Positions 1 to 6,448 of a stretch of DNA of 14,861 nt are shown here, piece after piece. The stretch's first letter is position 1, and each line of letters opens with the position of its first letter. This DNA comes from Deltaproteobacteria bacterium UBA5329 (GTDB taxonomy: Bacteria; Desulfobacterota; Syntrophorhabdia; Syntrophorhabdales; Syntrophorhabdaceae). Position numbers and translations under genes: made by a program. The stretch spans positions 1 to 14,861 of the forward strand of contig DHQV01000042.1 of NCBI GenBank assembly GCA_002408185.1. The letters are read 5' to 3'. A model generated the notes under the pieces. That model searched no databases and was not told the DNA's origin. It saw only the letters and a program-made list of their open reading frames with translations.

Positions 1-74
1 TTTTTTCATAGTATCAGGTCTTGCAATGCCGCATTTTCGGCAGACCGGAATCCGATGAATGCGATATTGGGGGT

Positions 75-90
75 GCAGGGACGTCCCTGC
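75..90. repeat. Perfect 16-bp palindrome, possibly REP-like
   Basis: GCAGGGACGTCCCTGC is its own reverse complement, so it could be a cruciform, an operator or a short hairpin. No T-tract follows on either strand, so it is not a classic terminator. The first 189 bases otherwise contain no gene I recognise. A weaker inverted repeat (ATAACG at 132-137, CGTTAT at 145-150) lies between the palindrome and the phosphatase. GGGACGT-centred palindromes are often spread by RAYT transposases, and a RAYT fragment lies at 855-992, but that link is inference. Confidence 0.5.
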
Positions 91-189
91 TTACCTCGCT
101 GAAAAGCTTTCCTGTTGGGAAGCAGGGTGCCATAACGTTGTCACCGTTATATGGTATAAGAAAGCATCAGAGATTTGAAGGAGGAACTC

Positions 190-735
190 TTGAGTCACGA
201 CAAATTTGCGTTTGGGCCGGCATGTTCAGAAGAGAGGCATGTCTTCGGGTCTCGGAGACCGGGTTATCGATCCGAAAGAGTGTCCCGTGCAGCAGTAAAA
301 GATTGGTTGTCTTTCATAAAGAAAAAGGGAATAAAGCGTATTTGCTGTCTTTTGCAGGAGTGGGAACTACTGGATTACTATGAGGATGATCTTGTGGAAG
401 CATATCGGAAGGAGTTCGGTGATTTGAATGTTCTGACGGTTCCGGTTGAAGATTTTCATCTTGCGGAGATTTCTGCATTGAGGGATGAAATCCTTCCATT
501 TCTTGCTGAGTCAGAAGCGAAGAACCTGCCGGTTCTCGTCCATTGTTCGGGTGGGTCGGGAAGGACAGGGCATGTCTTGGCGGCATGGGTCGTATATCGG
601 TATGACCTGCCTATAGAAGAGGCGCTCGAAGCAGTCAACAGAAATCCCCGGGAAGCTGTCCAATGCGGAAATGCGATGGGGGAGGAGCTGTTGAGCCTTC
701 TCAATGCCTGCAGACCGACGAACAAGATTGGATGA
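190..735 (+). CDS. Dual-specificity-type protein tyrosine phosphatase
   Basis: This is a 181-residue cytoplasmic cysteine phosphatase, predicted to remove phosphate from phospho-Tyr/Ser/Thr or a related small phosphoester. The signature loop HCSGGSGRT lies at residues 118-126, giving Cys119 as nucleophile and Arg125 as phosphate-binding residue. Asp88 in PVEDFH is the likely general acid. An N-terminal VFGSRRPGY segment and a GIKRICCLL strand are also typical of small bacterial and archaeal members. I chose the TTG start at 190 because AAGGAGG (178-184) sits 5 nt before it; the TTG at 175 would lie upstream of that Shine-Dalgarno. There are no membrane segments or signal peptide. Its substrate cannot be read from the context, because the downstream genes are eroded mobile and toxin-antitoxin remnants. 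The family call is secure, the substrate unknown. Confidence 0.85.
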   Translation: MSHDKFAFGPACSEERHVFGSRRPGYRSERVSRAAVKDWLSFIKKKGIKRICCLLQEWELLDYYEDDLVEAYRKEFGDLNVLTVPVEDFHLAEISALRDEILPFLAESEAKNLPVLVHCSGGSGRTGHVLAAWVVYRYDLPIEEALEAVNRNPREAVQCGNAMGEELLSLLNACRPTNKIG

Positions 736-809
736 TCACTGCTGCGCGTCGTAAAATAGCGGGATGGACAGTGCGCGGCCAGAAATGTGCGAGGAGGAGA
801 CATCCTTAA
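732..809 (+). pseudogene. hicA toxin fragment, copy 1
   Basis: An ATG that overlaps the phosphatase stop (ATGA) opens a 25-codon frame whose middle reads KIAGWTVRGQK. This matches the start of HicA mRNA interferases, where an (L)KRAGW.VRRQKGSH pattern leads to the catalytic His. Here the sequence diverges right after QK and stops at 807-809, so the catalytic His and the rest of the double-stranded RNA-binding-like fold are missing. The core is nearly identical at DNA level to the second hicA fragment at 2725-2790. It should be treated as debris, not a working toxin. Confidence 0.5.
753..784 (+). repeat. 32-bp direct repeat, left copy
   Basis: This stretch matches 2758-2789 at 30 of 32 positions (differences at 757 and 778). 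Both copies encode the AGWTVR core of a HicA remnant in the same orientation, exactly 2,005 bp apart. They bracket the RAYT remnant, the MFS exporter and the hicB remnant. Confidence 0.8.
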
Positions 810-854
810 AACGGTCATTTGACATTCCGATATCTGGTTTGATACGATTGCGCC

Positions 855-992
855 ATGCTCCGCCAACCACGTTTTGATGCAGCAGGTATTCTCCACCATA
901 TCATGGTCCGTGTTACAGAGAAACGGAGCACACTCAGGACTGCCAGAGACAGGAAGGATCTCAGGGTCGGCGCATCGTGGTACCAGGACTGA
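855..992 (+). pseudogene. RAYT / IS200-like (Y1) transposase N-terminal remnant
   Basis: A 45-codon frame begins with MLRQPRFDAAGILHHIMVR and continues TEKRSTLRTARDRKDLRVG. This matches the N-terminus of REP-associated tyrosine transposases, which typically read (M)xRxxRxDxPGxLHHVxxRGxxRRxIFxxDxDRxxF. In intact members the HUH metal-binding histidines and a catalytic Tyr follow further on; none of that is present. The frame ends at TGA 990-992, whose last base is the A of the proposed MFS start codon. There is no good Shine-Dalgarno. It marks past mobile-element activity next to the exporter gene. Confidence 0.6.
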
Positions 993-2434
993 TGGCCGAA
1001 GAACACGCAGCGGTGGAAAATCTTCCCTATAAATGGAAGGCCCTTATCACGGTGGCCCTCGGAACCATGCTGGCCACCCTCGATGCCAGCATTATCAATA
1101 TTGCGTATCCCCATTTGACCCGGGTGTTCAACGTTGATCTCACAACTGTAATTTGGGTAACCCTCGTGTACATTATCGTGAGCAGCGGTTCCATGCTCGC
1201 CTTCGGAAAACTGAGCGACGCCATCGGCAGGAAAAAGATCTATGCCACGGGCCTCGTGATATTCACCGTCGGCATGGCCCTGTGCAGTATGGCCCGGAAC
1301 GTGCCGGAAATCATTGTCTTCAGGATCATCCAGGCGATCGGTGCAGCCATGTCTGTCGGATGCAGCACGGCGATAGTAACAGAGGCATTTCCTCACGGAG
1401 AAATGGGAAGAGGCCTAGGAATGCTCGGCATGGCCGTCTCGGTTGGTTTTATTATCGGACCGGTCGCGGGCGGATTTCTCCTCGACTGGCTGGGGTGGCG
1501 TGCCATCTTCTACATGCGCATACCGTTCGGCATCCTTGCCTTCGTGCTGGCCTTTCTGCTTCTCAAAAGAGACGAGGCGCGACAGAAAAAGCTCAAACTT
1601 GACATACCGGGCACTATTACGAGTTTTGCCAGCGTCCTCTGCCTCCTCCTCGGGATGGGACAGGTCAAGACGCACGGCTTGGCATCCGGCATCAACATTG
1701 CCCTTATATGCGCTGCGGCCCTGTTCTTCGGTCTCTTCCTGGTGTGGGAGGGCCGTGCCGCAGAGCCTATTGTCGATCTCGGGCTCTTCAGAAAACGGGC
1801 CTTTTCCTGCGCGATGACCGCGTTTTTTGTTTTTTTTCTGACCGTACCGCTCTATGCCGTCATCATGCCATTCTTTCTCATGGACGCGATCAAGCTCGCC
1901 GCATCGAAGGCAGGTCTTGTTCTTGCGGCGATCCCCGTAGCTACCTTGATAGCAAGCCCGTTAAGTGGTTTTGTTTCGGACCGGCTCGGCTCGAGATGGC
2001 CTTCCGTGGCGGGAGCAGGTATGATCACGGTAAGTTTTCTCCTGATGTTCCGGTTTGGCCTGCATACGGGCTTGTCCGAGATCATCGCCGTCCTTGCACT
2101 GCTCGGGTTCGGTGTCGGTGTATTCCAGCCGCCCAACAACAGCTCCGTCATGGGTACCGTCGAACCTGCCCGCCTTGGCTCTGTCTCGGCACTGATGGCC
2201 ACCACGCGCCAGGTCTCCATCTCGATCGGCATGGCCATGACCGGATCGGTCTTTTCGGTCAGGCAGGGGATCTATAACGATATCCTGCGGTCGAAAGAAC
2301 TTGATGCGGCTGAACTGCTCAGGCATTCGACTGTCCCGGCACTTAGGGACGTGGTTTTCATCGTGTTCTGTCTCAGCGCGGCAGTGATAATCCTCTCGAT
2401 GGCGACGAAAAAGGAACAAAAAGGATCTCTGTAG
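992..2434 (+). CDS. MFS drug-efflux transporter, DHA2 (EmrB/QacA) type
   Basis: The 480-residue inner-membrane protein is predicted to be a proton-driven exporter of drugs or other small molecules. The length and the density of hydrophobic helices fit the 14-helix DHA2 group. Visible motifs are LDASIINIAYP in helix 1, the motif A loop GKLSDAIGRKKIY between helices 2 and 3, and the motif C-like GFIIGPVAGGF in helix 5, a hallmark of antiporters. A charged central loop (LLKRDEARQKKLKLD) separates the two halves. The ATG at 992 is preceded only by a weak AGGA. An in-frame GTG at 977 would add five residues and is the alternative. No membrane-fusion (EmrA-like) partner is adjacent. The gene lies between two hicA fragments and just after a transposase fragment, which suggests acquisition by transfer. 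Confidence 0.88.
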   Translation: MAEEHAAVENLPYKWKALITVALGTMLATLDASIINIAYPHLTRVFNVDLTTVIWVTLVYIIVSSGSMLAFGKLSDAIGRKKIYATGLVIFTVGMALCSMARNVPEIIVFRIIQAIGAAMSVGCSTAIVTEAFPHGEMGRGLGMLGMAVSVGFIIGPVAGGFLLDWLGWRAIFYMRIPFGILAFVLAFLLLKRDEARQKKLKLDIPGTITSFASVLCLLLGMGQVKTHGLASGINIALICAAALFFGLFLVWEGRAAEPIVDLGLFRKRAFSCAMTAFFVFFLTVPLYAVIMPFFLMDAIKLAASKAGLVLAAIPVATLIASPLSGFVSDRLGSRWPSVAGAGMITVSFLLMFRFGLHTGLSEIIAVLALLGFGVGVFQPPNNSSVMGTVEPARLGSVSALMATTRQVSISIGMAMTGSVFSVRQGIYNDILRSKELDAAELLRHSTVPALRDVVFIVFCLSAAVIILSMATKKEQKGSL

Positions 2435-2531
2435 ATATATCAATATTACAATTTGAAACGCTTACCTGTCGCCATATGTTTGCCCCTTTCCACCGCATAT
2501 GTTAGCGCCGAAGGATCCGTAAGGCCTCTGA

Positions 2532-2726
2532 TATACCTCAGCCCCAGGTTATCAGCCGATCGGTTACTGGGTAGAGTGTCCGCTCCTCCCCGGATGTTCT
2601 TCCCGGGGCGATACGGTCGAAGAAACCCTCGAGATGATAAAGGATGCAATTCAGGGCCATCTTGAGATCCTTGAAGAGGATTCCCGGAAAAAGAAAAAAA
2701 GAAGGCCCGTTGACGGGGCCTCATAA
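2532..2726 (+). pseudogene. hicB antitoxin remnant
   Basis: A 64-codon open frame without a start codon reads GYWVECPLLPGCSSRGDT followed by VEETLEMIKDAIQGHLEILE. This is the HicB partial-RNase-H-like core: the G(Y/F)xVxxPxLPGCxSxGDT strand-turn followed by the EEAlxxIkeAIexhL helix. In-frame stops at 2520 and 2529 cut off the normal N-terminus. The tail (RKKKKRRPVDGAS) coincides with a minus-strand terminator hairpin, so it probably is not native HicB. A hicA fragment follows directly, in the usual hicB-hicA neighbour arrangement. I expect no functional antitoxin. Confidence 0.6.
2691..2720 (-). terminator. Rho-independent terminator for the minus-strand DUF364 gene
   Basis: Read on the minus strand, GGCCCCG-TCAA-CGGGCC (2720-2704) forms a GC-rich stem with a single bulged C. 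It is followed by TTCTTTTTTTCTTTTT, a convincing T-rich tail. It lies about 108 nt past the stop of the gene at 2828-3691, which reads towards it. It overlaps the end of the hicB remnant on the other strand. Confidence 0.65.
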
Positions 2727-2790
2727 CCTCAAACCCGACAGAGTCGTGAAGGCGCTGAAAAGAGCGGGATGGACAGTGCGCGCCCAGAAC
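2725..2790 (+). pseudogene. hicA toxin fragment, copy 2
   Basis: The frame overlapping the hicB stop reads NLKPDRVVKALKRAGWTVRA, an excellent match to the first helix and strand of HicA. After VRAQ it runs into unrelated sequence, where intact HicA would continue with a GSH motif holding the catalytic His. About 22 of the usual 60-80 codons remain. No ATG is present; a GTG at 2746 is the only nearby start codon in frame. Confidence 0.55.
2758..2789 (+). repeat. 32-bp direct repeat, right copy
   Basis: This is the partner of 753-784, with 30 of 32 bases identical and the same orientation. Similarity stops abruptly at the right end in both copies, at the same codon of the HicA frame. Confidence 0.8.
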
Positions 2791-2827
2791 TTTCGCCTTA
2801 TGTCCCGGCCCTTGATATCTTGCCGTG

Positions 2828-3691
2828 TTACTGATCCACTCGTTGTCGTACAGGTTCTATGACTATCCTGTCCGCCCCTTTCCCAAAAAAATGATAGCCT
2901 GATCCGCCCTCAGCGAGAACGTCGAGGACGGAATCGGCATCTGTCACCAGGATCCCTCCCATCGCGTTCACTCCTCTTCGGAAGAAAGCATACGGCAGCA
3001 TGCTGACAGTTGGCCCGACAACGACAGCCCTTGCTTCCCGTCTTCTCATTCTGAGAAGGTCCTCAAGAGTATCATTGATGAGGGTCGTCCCGGTTATGAT
3101 CAGGAGATCGGCCCTGGGGACGATACGCTGTGCCTCTCCGAAGGGAGCAAAGAACCCCAATTCATCTTTTTTTAGTGTTGAGCTATCAAGTTCAAGGACC
3201 GTGAAGGGCACCCCCCGTTGTTTTAATGCCCTTAGAGACGGTATAAGTGCACCGACAAGAACGACATAATACCCGGGAGGTATGCTCATCTCTTCGAGTC
3301 CTATAGCATCGATCCTTATCTCGTAAGACTGCGGTTTTTTCTTTTTCCAGCAAAGCGCTGAAAGAGCATTCAGGACTGCGATGCCCAACGCCCTTTTAAT
3401 AGGATTGTTACCAAACATCTCGTCAATGAATTGCGTGACATTTCTGCCCTTAAGCTTTCCCGAAGCGGGCATCACCCTTGCAGAACTTGGACAGCAAACC
3501 GCTTCGGGAATGGTCTTGATAGGCGTAAAACATAAACCGCCCGTCCCACTATTTAGTTTCACTCCCGTAAAAAAAAGACCGATAACTGTTCGATCGACAG
3601 TCAGGCCTTCGATCTGACTTCCGAGGGCCCCGTACACCTCCCGCACGGTCTCCCTGAGGATATCACCGGGATGATAGCTCACAGAACACAT
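2828..3691 (-). CDS. DUF4213/DUF364 protein (putative metal-chelation family), paralogue 1
   Basis: The 287-residue soluble protein has an N-terminal DUF4213 (enolase-like) part at about residues 10-105 and a Rossmann-like DUF364 part at about 120-270. Family hallmarks are the ITGTTLINDTLEDLL helix (199-213) and GPTVSMLP followed by GVNAMGG (226-246). The family is described as putatively heavy-metal chelating, and members often sit near metal-cofactor or nitrogenase-like genes, but no reaction is established. A run of cysteines (Cys54, Cys66-67, Cys114) could bind metal. The start is well supported: GGAGG lies 7 nt upstream of the ATG. A terminator follows at 2691-2720. A second, diverged copy is at 5432-6253. 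Confidence 0.8.
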   Translation of the reverse strand: MCSVSYHPGDILRETVREVYGALGSQIEGLTVDRTVIGLFFTGVKLNSGTGGLCFTPIKTIPEAVCCPSSARVMPASGKLKGRNVTQFIDEMFGNNPIKRALGIAVLNALSALCWKKKKPQSYEIRIDAIGLEEMSIPPGYYVVLVGALIPSLRALKQRGVPFTVLELDSSTLKKDELGFFAPFGEAQRIVPRADLLIITGTTLINDTLEDLLRMRRREARAVVVGPTVSMLPYAFFRRGVNAMGGILVTDADSVLDVLAEGGSGYHFFGKGADRIVIEPVRQRVDQ

Positions 3692-4024
3692 TCACTGCCC
3701 TCCTTATTCCTTGATATATGACGGACCGCTTGAACCCCGGAACGTTGTACGCTCCATATTATGTTGTACATAACCGTCTTTGCATAACACCGGACATGGG
3801 TCCGGTCAACAAAATTTCGCAAAAGTTGCCCATACTTTGTTTATTTGGTTGAACGAATATCTCAGAGGCGCGCGGCCGCCCTACTTCAACTGCTAATATC
3901 CTCTTTATTCTTGACAACCAGCCGTGGTCGTGACAGTTATGCCTTACAGGGCTGTCCTGCCGGTGAGGCAGGATTAAGGGCCGTAAGACCGGTAAAATGC
4001 ACATATAGGTTACACGGAGGTGAT
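3692..4024. promoter_or_regulatory. 333-nt divergent intergenic region with hairpins and repeats
   Basis: This is the start-to-start gap between the minus-strand DUF364 gene and the plus-strand gene at 4025. It contains two GTTGTAC direct repeats 19 bp apart (3744-3750, 3763-3769). It also holds a perfect 7-bp hairpin ACCGGAC-ATGG-GTCCGGT (3789-3806) and another, TCCTGCC-GGTGA-GGCAGGA (3955-3973). A TTGACA at 3911-3916 could be a -35 box for the downstream gene, but no good -10 is at the right spacing. No coding frame looks real. The second hairpin would fall in the 5' leader of the 4025 gene if TTGACA is used. I recognise no known riboswitch class. Confidence 0.4.
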
Positions 4025-4327
4025 ATGGCGTCAGCGAAAAGTATCAAGGAGAAAGAGGTCGATCACGAAGAACGGATGATCGAGGTTCGATTGAGTTTTT
4101 GGACGGACGGGATCGCAGTTAAGGAGGGGAATATCGTGCCGAAGCATGCAAGGTCGAGCGGGCTCATGCGTGTCGAGCCCAACGGGGCGCATGAGATCGT
4201 TCCGGAAAGCCCCGCGGCGTTCCATTCGCTCATGGACATAACCTCTGCTCTGGAAAAGGTGCTGATCGAGAACGGGATTGTTCTTCATCACAGCAAGAAG
4301 ATGCGGAAATATCTTCATGAAGAGTAA
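4025..4327 (+). CDS. Conserved-looking hypothetical protein, 100 residues
   Basis: I do not recognise a named family. The start is very well supported: GGAGGTGAT, a full anti-Shine-Dalgarno match, runs directly into the ATG. The protein is soluble and mixed charge. After a Lys/Glu-rich head (KSIKEKEVDHEER) comes a beta-like stretch, IEVRLSFWTDGIA, then a region with several His (PKHARSSG, GAHEIVPES, FHSLMDI). It ends in a helix and the tail LHHSKKMRKYLHEE. The spread of His and Glu could bind a metal, but this is speculation. The open frame continues upstream to 3845, but that part lacks a start signal and codes for low-quality sequence. The gene is alone on its strand, with a long structured leader upstream and a same-frame ORF downstream. 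Confidence 0.65.
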   Translation: MASAKSIKEKEVDHEERMIEVRLSFWTDGIAVKEGNIVPKHARSSGLMRVEPNGAHEIVPESPAAFHSLMDITSALEKVLIENGIVLHHSKKMRKYLHEE

Positions 4328-4585
4328 AAAAGCCCCCATAGTGCAAGGTACACTATAGAACACAGTAGAACGCATGGACGTTACTGGGAGCAAATACGCA
4401 CGGCGGACAGAAAGCTTGTAGCCGAGACCCAGAAGTTGCTTGACGGGTTCAAGATAAAGCTCGTTATGATGGACAAACCTGCTGCGGTGTTCGAGAAATT
4501 CAAGAATTCAGGCTACGGTGAGAAAGAGGTAAACGATTTCTTGAACGATCGGTTGCAACGATTGCAGTTTTCCGAAGATCGATAA
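4328..4585 (+). other. Start-less ORF in the same frame after the stop of the 4025 gene
   Basis: After the TAA of the preceding gene, the same frame stays open for 85 codons to TAA at 4583-4585. Its first third, which includes a hairpin, does not look like protein. From about 4391 it does: QIRTADRKLVAETQKLLDGF, a KPAAVFEKFKNSGY segment and EKEVNDFLNDRLQRLQ, which look like amphipathic helices. There is no ATG before 4466 (39 residues from there) and only a poor TTG at 4436. It may be a small gene with an unusual start, a 5'-truncated remnant, or a former extension of the upstream gene. No family is recognised. Confidence 0.35.
4338..4356 (+). other. Small hairpin just after the 4025 gene stop
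   Basis: ATAGTG and CACTAT pair around a 7-nt loop, starting 10 nt after the stop codon. No T-tract follows, so it is a weak terminator candidate at best. It could act as a 3' stabilising hairpin. Confidence 0.3.
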
Positions 4586-4773
4586 AAAACGCTGCGTATT
4601 GCAAAGAAAATGGTTTGACTGGCGAGGCTGTCGTGAAGGCCGATAGCTGTACCAAACGCCGGAACGGGCACTGCACAGATGGCCTCGGCCACCGATGGAT
4701 GCAGCGACGAATGCGCAGTGGTATTACTACGGCCCTGGAATGGGAATGGGCCAAACCGGAGTTCCTTGCTTGC
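4586..4773 (+). other. Intergenic segment, no gene recognised
   Basis: This 188-nt stretch lies between the start-less ORF and the tail-end of the minus-strand pRiA4b-like gene. One plus frame (ATG at 4695) reads MDAATNAQWYYYGPGMGMGQ, a composition-biased run that resembles the start of GYF-like or Gly/Met-rich tails, but it soon enters unrelated sequence and stops. I see no terminator for the converging minus-strand operon. Confidence 0.25.
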
Positions 4774-5397
4774 TTATCTCAAAAGGGCCAGGACCTGGTT
4801 CGTCTCTTCTGTGTCGAACCAATTAGGGTCGAATCCGCCGCCGAGCCACTCCATTGTGTCTTCATATTCGGGGTGATGCTCGTTTTTTATGATGTCCAGC
4901 ATTTCCCGGTAACCGAAAGGACCGCCGCAATCCTCGGGAGGACAGGCACATTCGCCCTCAAGGCAGACGGGTTTCCCCGAAAACCGCTCGTGGCTGTCCA
5001 GTATCTTTTCCACGACTACCCTGTGCACCCAGCCATCGCCGAAATCGTATTCGTACAGGAACGAGCCCCCGTCCGGGGGTGAGGCCCGGTAAAGGTGCAT
5101 TCTCTTCTCGTTCCTCAAGCCTTTTGGTGGTTCCAGTTCCGGACTGGTATCCGCATACGAGGCGTTCCCGATAGTAAACTCGTGAAGGTGGGAATTGGTC
5201 CAGCCCATGACTTCCTGGATTATCCTGTGAAGTTTGGCAAGGGTTACGTTCCCCGGCACGAGGAACCTCCTCCATATCAACGGTTCAGTTTCCTCAATGG
5301 ATATGTGGAACAAGAAGATCTTGTTCTTGTTGCCGGCTTCACCGGACGCCGCATTTGTGCCCGCCTTGTCCCATTTGCCTCTGATCACTTTTCCCAT
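4774..5397 (-). CDS. Plasmid pRiA4b ORF-3 family protein
   Basis: The 207-residue soluble protein matches the pRiA4b ORF-3-like family (also known as the IS1096 TnpR-like passenger). It has the WRRFLVPGNVTLAKLHRIIQ helix, GWTNSHLHEF, YEYDFGDGWVH, an acidic Cys-rich patch CLEGECACPPEDCGG, and WLGGGFDPNWFD. The first 27 residues are Lys/Ala/Gly-rich and probably disordered. The biochemical role of the family is not established. It occurs both on mobile elements and as an ordinary chromosomal gene, and no transposase is adjacent here. The start codon has GAGGG 6 nt upstream. It lies 34 nt downstream of the second DUF364 gene on the same strand and is probably co-transcribed with it. Confidence 0.85.
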   Translation of the reverse strand: MGKVIRGKWDKAGTNAASGEAGNKNKIFLFHISIEETEPLIWRRFLVPGNVTLAKLHRIIQEVMGWTNSHLHEFTIGNASYADTSPELEPPKGLRNEKRMHLYRASPPDGGSFLYEYDFGDGWVHRVVVEKILDSHERFSGKPVCLEGECACPPEDCGGPFGYREMLDIIKNEHHPEYEDTMEWLGGGFDPNWFDTEETNQVLALLR

Positions 5398-5431
5398 ATG
5401 TCGCCCTCGCTTATTATTTTGAACCTGGAAT

Positions 5432-6253
5432 TCAATGAATTATGGTCCTGTACGTCTTTTTCTGGAAGCATGTTTTCTGTGTGCTGTCTTCCCAGCGCTT
5501 CCTCGCCGCGAGTCGGTCGAGGAATTCCGCGCTGTTTGTCACGACCCTCCCGCCCAGCACATCGACGCCGGAGGCAAAAAGCGGGTCGGGGAGATATCCG
5601 GCTGTGGGGCCGACAACGGATACAAACGCATCTGCCGAACAATAGTTGAGAATTTCATCGAGTGAATTGTTCAATACTGTGGTGCTCGTGCACAAGACCT
5701 TATTACAGGAGGCGAGGCTCTTTGTGTCCGTCGTTATCGGGAGATCGTGATATTTCTCGACCAGGTTCTCTTTCTTTTCGATAATGACCAGATCGGCCCC
5801 GGCCTTCCTGATCCTGCCGATAAGCCCGGAAAAGAGGCCGACCATCCCGACCCTGTCCCCTTTTTCAATTGTAGTGAGGCCGAACGGGTCAGTGACGTAA
5901 TCGAGCTCGAATCTTGTCTCCTTCATGACATGCTGGCAAATGGCGTTTATCGAGGCCATGGCGATCATCTCCCAAACGGGATCGTTACTGCCGAATTCAA
6001 GAGCGAATTCCTGGGGGTACCGCCCTATCAGTTCATGCGGCTGCAGGGCATTGTATGCTTCTTCCCTGCTGTCAGGCAGAAGGATGTAGCTGATCCCGGT
6101 CGCCCCTTCTTCCAGGGCGATCGCCATGAACTGCGAATCGTTCGGCTGTCCGCCTCTGTAAAAAGGAGGGAGAAAAATGTTCGCTATGGGGGGAATACGA
6201 AAACTGTCCTGCAACCGTGTGACCATCTTTTTGAATTCACCTTTCAGGCTCAT
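5432..6253 (-). CDS. DUF4213/DUF364 protein, paralogue 2
   Basis: The 273-residue protein has the same two-part layout as the gene at 2828-3691 and shares its landmarks. CTSTTVLNNSLDEIL (188-202) matches ITGTTLINDTLEDLL, and GPTAGYLPDPLFASGVDVLGG (215-235, written here as a motif region) matches GPTVSMLP...GVNAMGG. A strand followed by GLFSGLIGRIRKAG (139-152) resembles a nucleotide- or ligand-binding turn. Outside these blocks the two proteins are clearly different, so they are old paralogues, not a recent duplication. It lacks the Cys cluster seen near residues 54-67 of paralogue 1. AGAGGA precedes the ATG by 5-6 nt. It is the first gene of a likely two-gene minus-strand operon and is divergent from aspS. 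Confidence 0.8.
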   Translation of the reverse strand: MSLKGEFKKMVTRLQDSFRIPPIANIFLPPFYRGGQPNDSQFMAIALEEGATGISYILLPDSREEAYNALQPHELIGRYPQEFALEFGSNDPVWEMIAMASINAICQHVMKETRFELDYVTDPFGLTTIEKGDRVGMVGLFSGLIGRIRKAGADLVIIEKKENLVEKYHDLPITTDTKSLASCNKVLCTSTTVLNNSLDEILNYCSADAFVSVVGPTAGYLPDPLFASGVDVLGGRVVTNSAEFLDRLAARKRWEDSTQKTCFQKKTYRTIIH

Positions 6254-6383
6254 GGAATTCCTCTCATTTTTTTCTTCAAGAATACCATCTTTTCAGGAAA
6301 TCGGGGGAAATTCTTCAAAGAGGATACCTGGCAATATTCTAAAAGACGCCGAAGAAAGAAAGTAAACCGCTGTCCAGTTTTTG

Positions 6384-6412
6384 TTGACCATTTTTCAGCG
6401 CAATGGTAGGTT
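6384..6412 (+). promoter_or_regulatory. Candidate sigma-70-type promoter of the aspS-gatC operon
   Basis: TTGACC (6384-6389) is followed after exactly 17 nt by TAGGTT (6407-6412). The -35 matches five of six consensus bases and the -10 only three. It lies in the 195-nt divergent gap and would give a leader of about 30 nt before the aspS ATG. Confidence 0.4.
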
Positions 6413-6448
6413 TTTTTCTTTGAACGAATACATAAAAAGGAAAATGGC

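Noticed and set aside
175..189. TTG start at 175 for the phosphatase
   Set aside because: It lies upstream of the AAGGAGG motif that is correctly spaced for the TTG at 190.
815..1396. 193-codon minus-strand open frame overlapping the exporter start
   Set aside because: It covers the transposase remnant and the exporter N-terminus in antisense and is His/Gly/Asp-rich, as expected for a shadow frame.
3955..4020. c-di-GMP (GEMM) or cobalamin riboswitch in the leader of the 4025 gene
   Set aside because: The hairpin and GG/CC runs drew attention, but the conserved core sequences of those classes are not there.
3845..4024. Upstream in-frame extension of the 4025 gene (would make about 160 residues)
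   Set aside because: The extra part has no ribosome-binding site, contains hairpin sequence and reads as low-quality protein. An ideal GGAGGTGAT sits right before the ATG at 4025.
4731..4755. GGCCC...GGGCC inverted repeat as terminator of the minus-strand pRiA4b operon
   Set aside because: The stem is 5 bp with a long loop and no T-tract on the minus strand.
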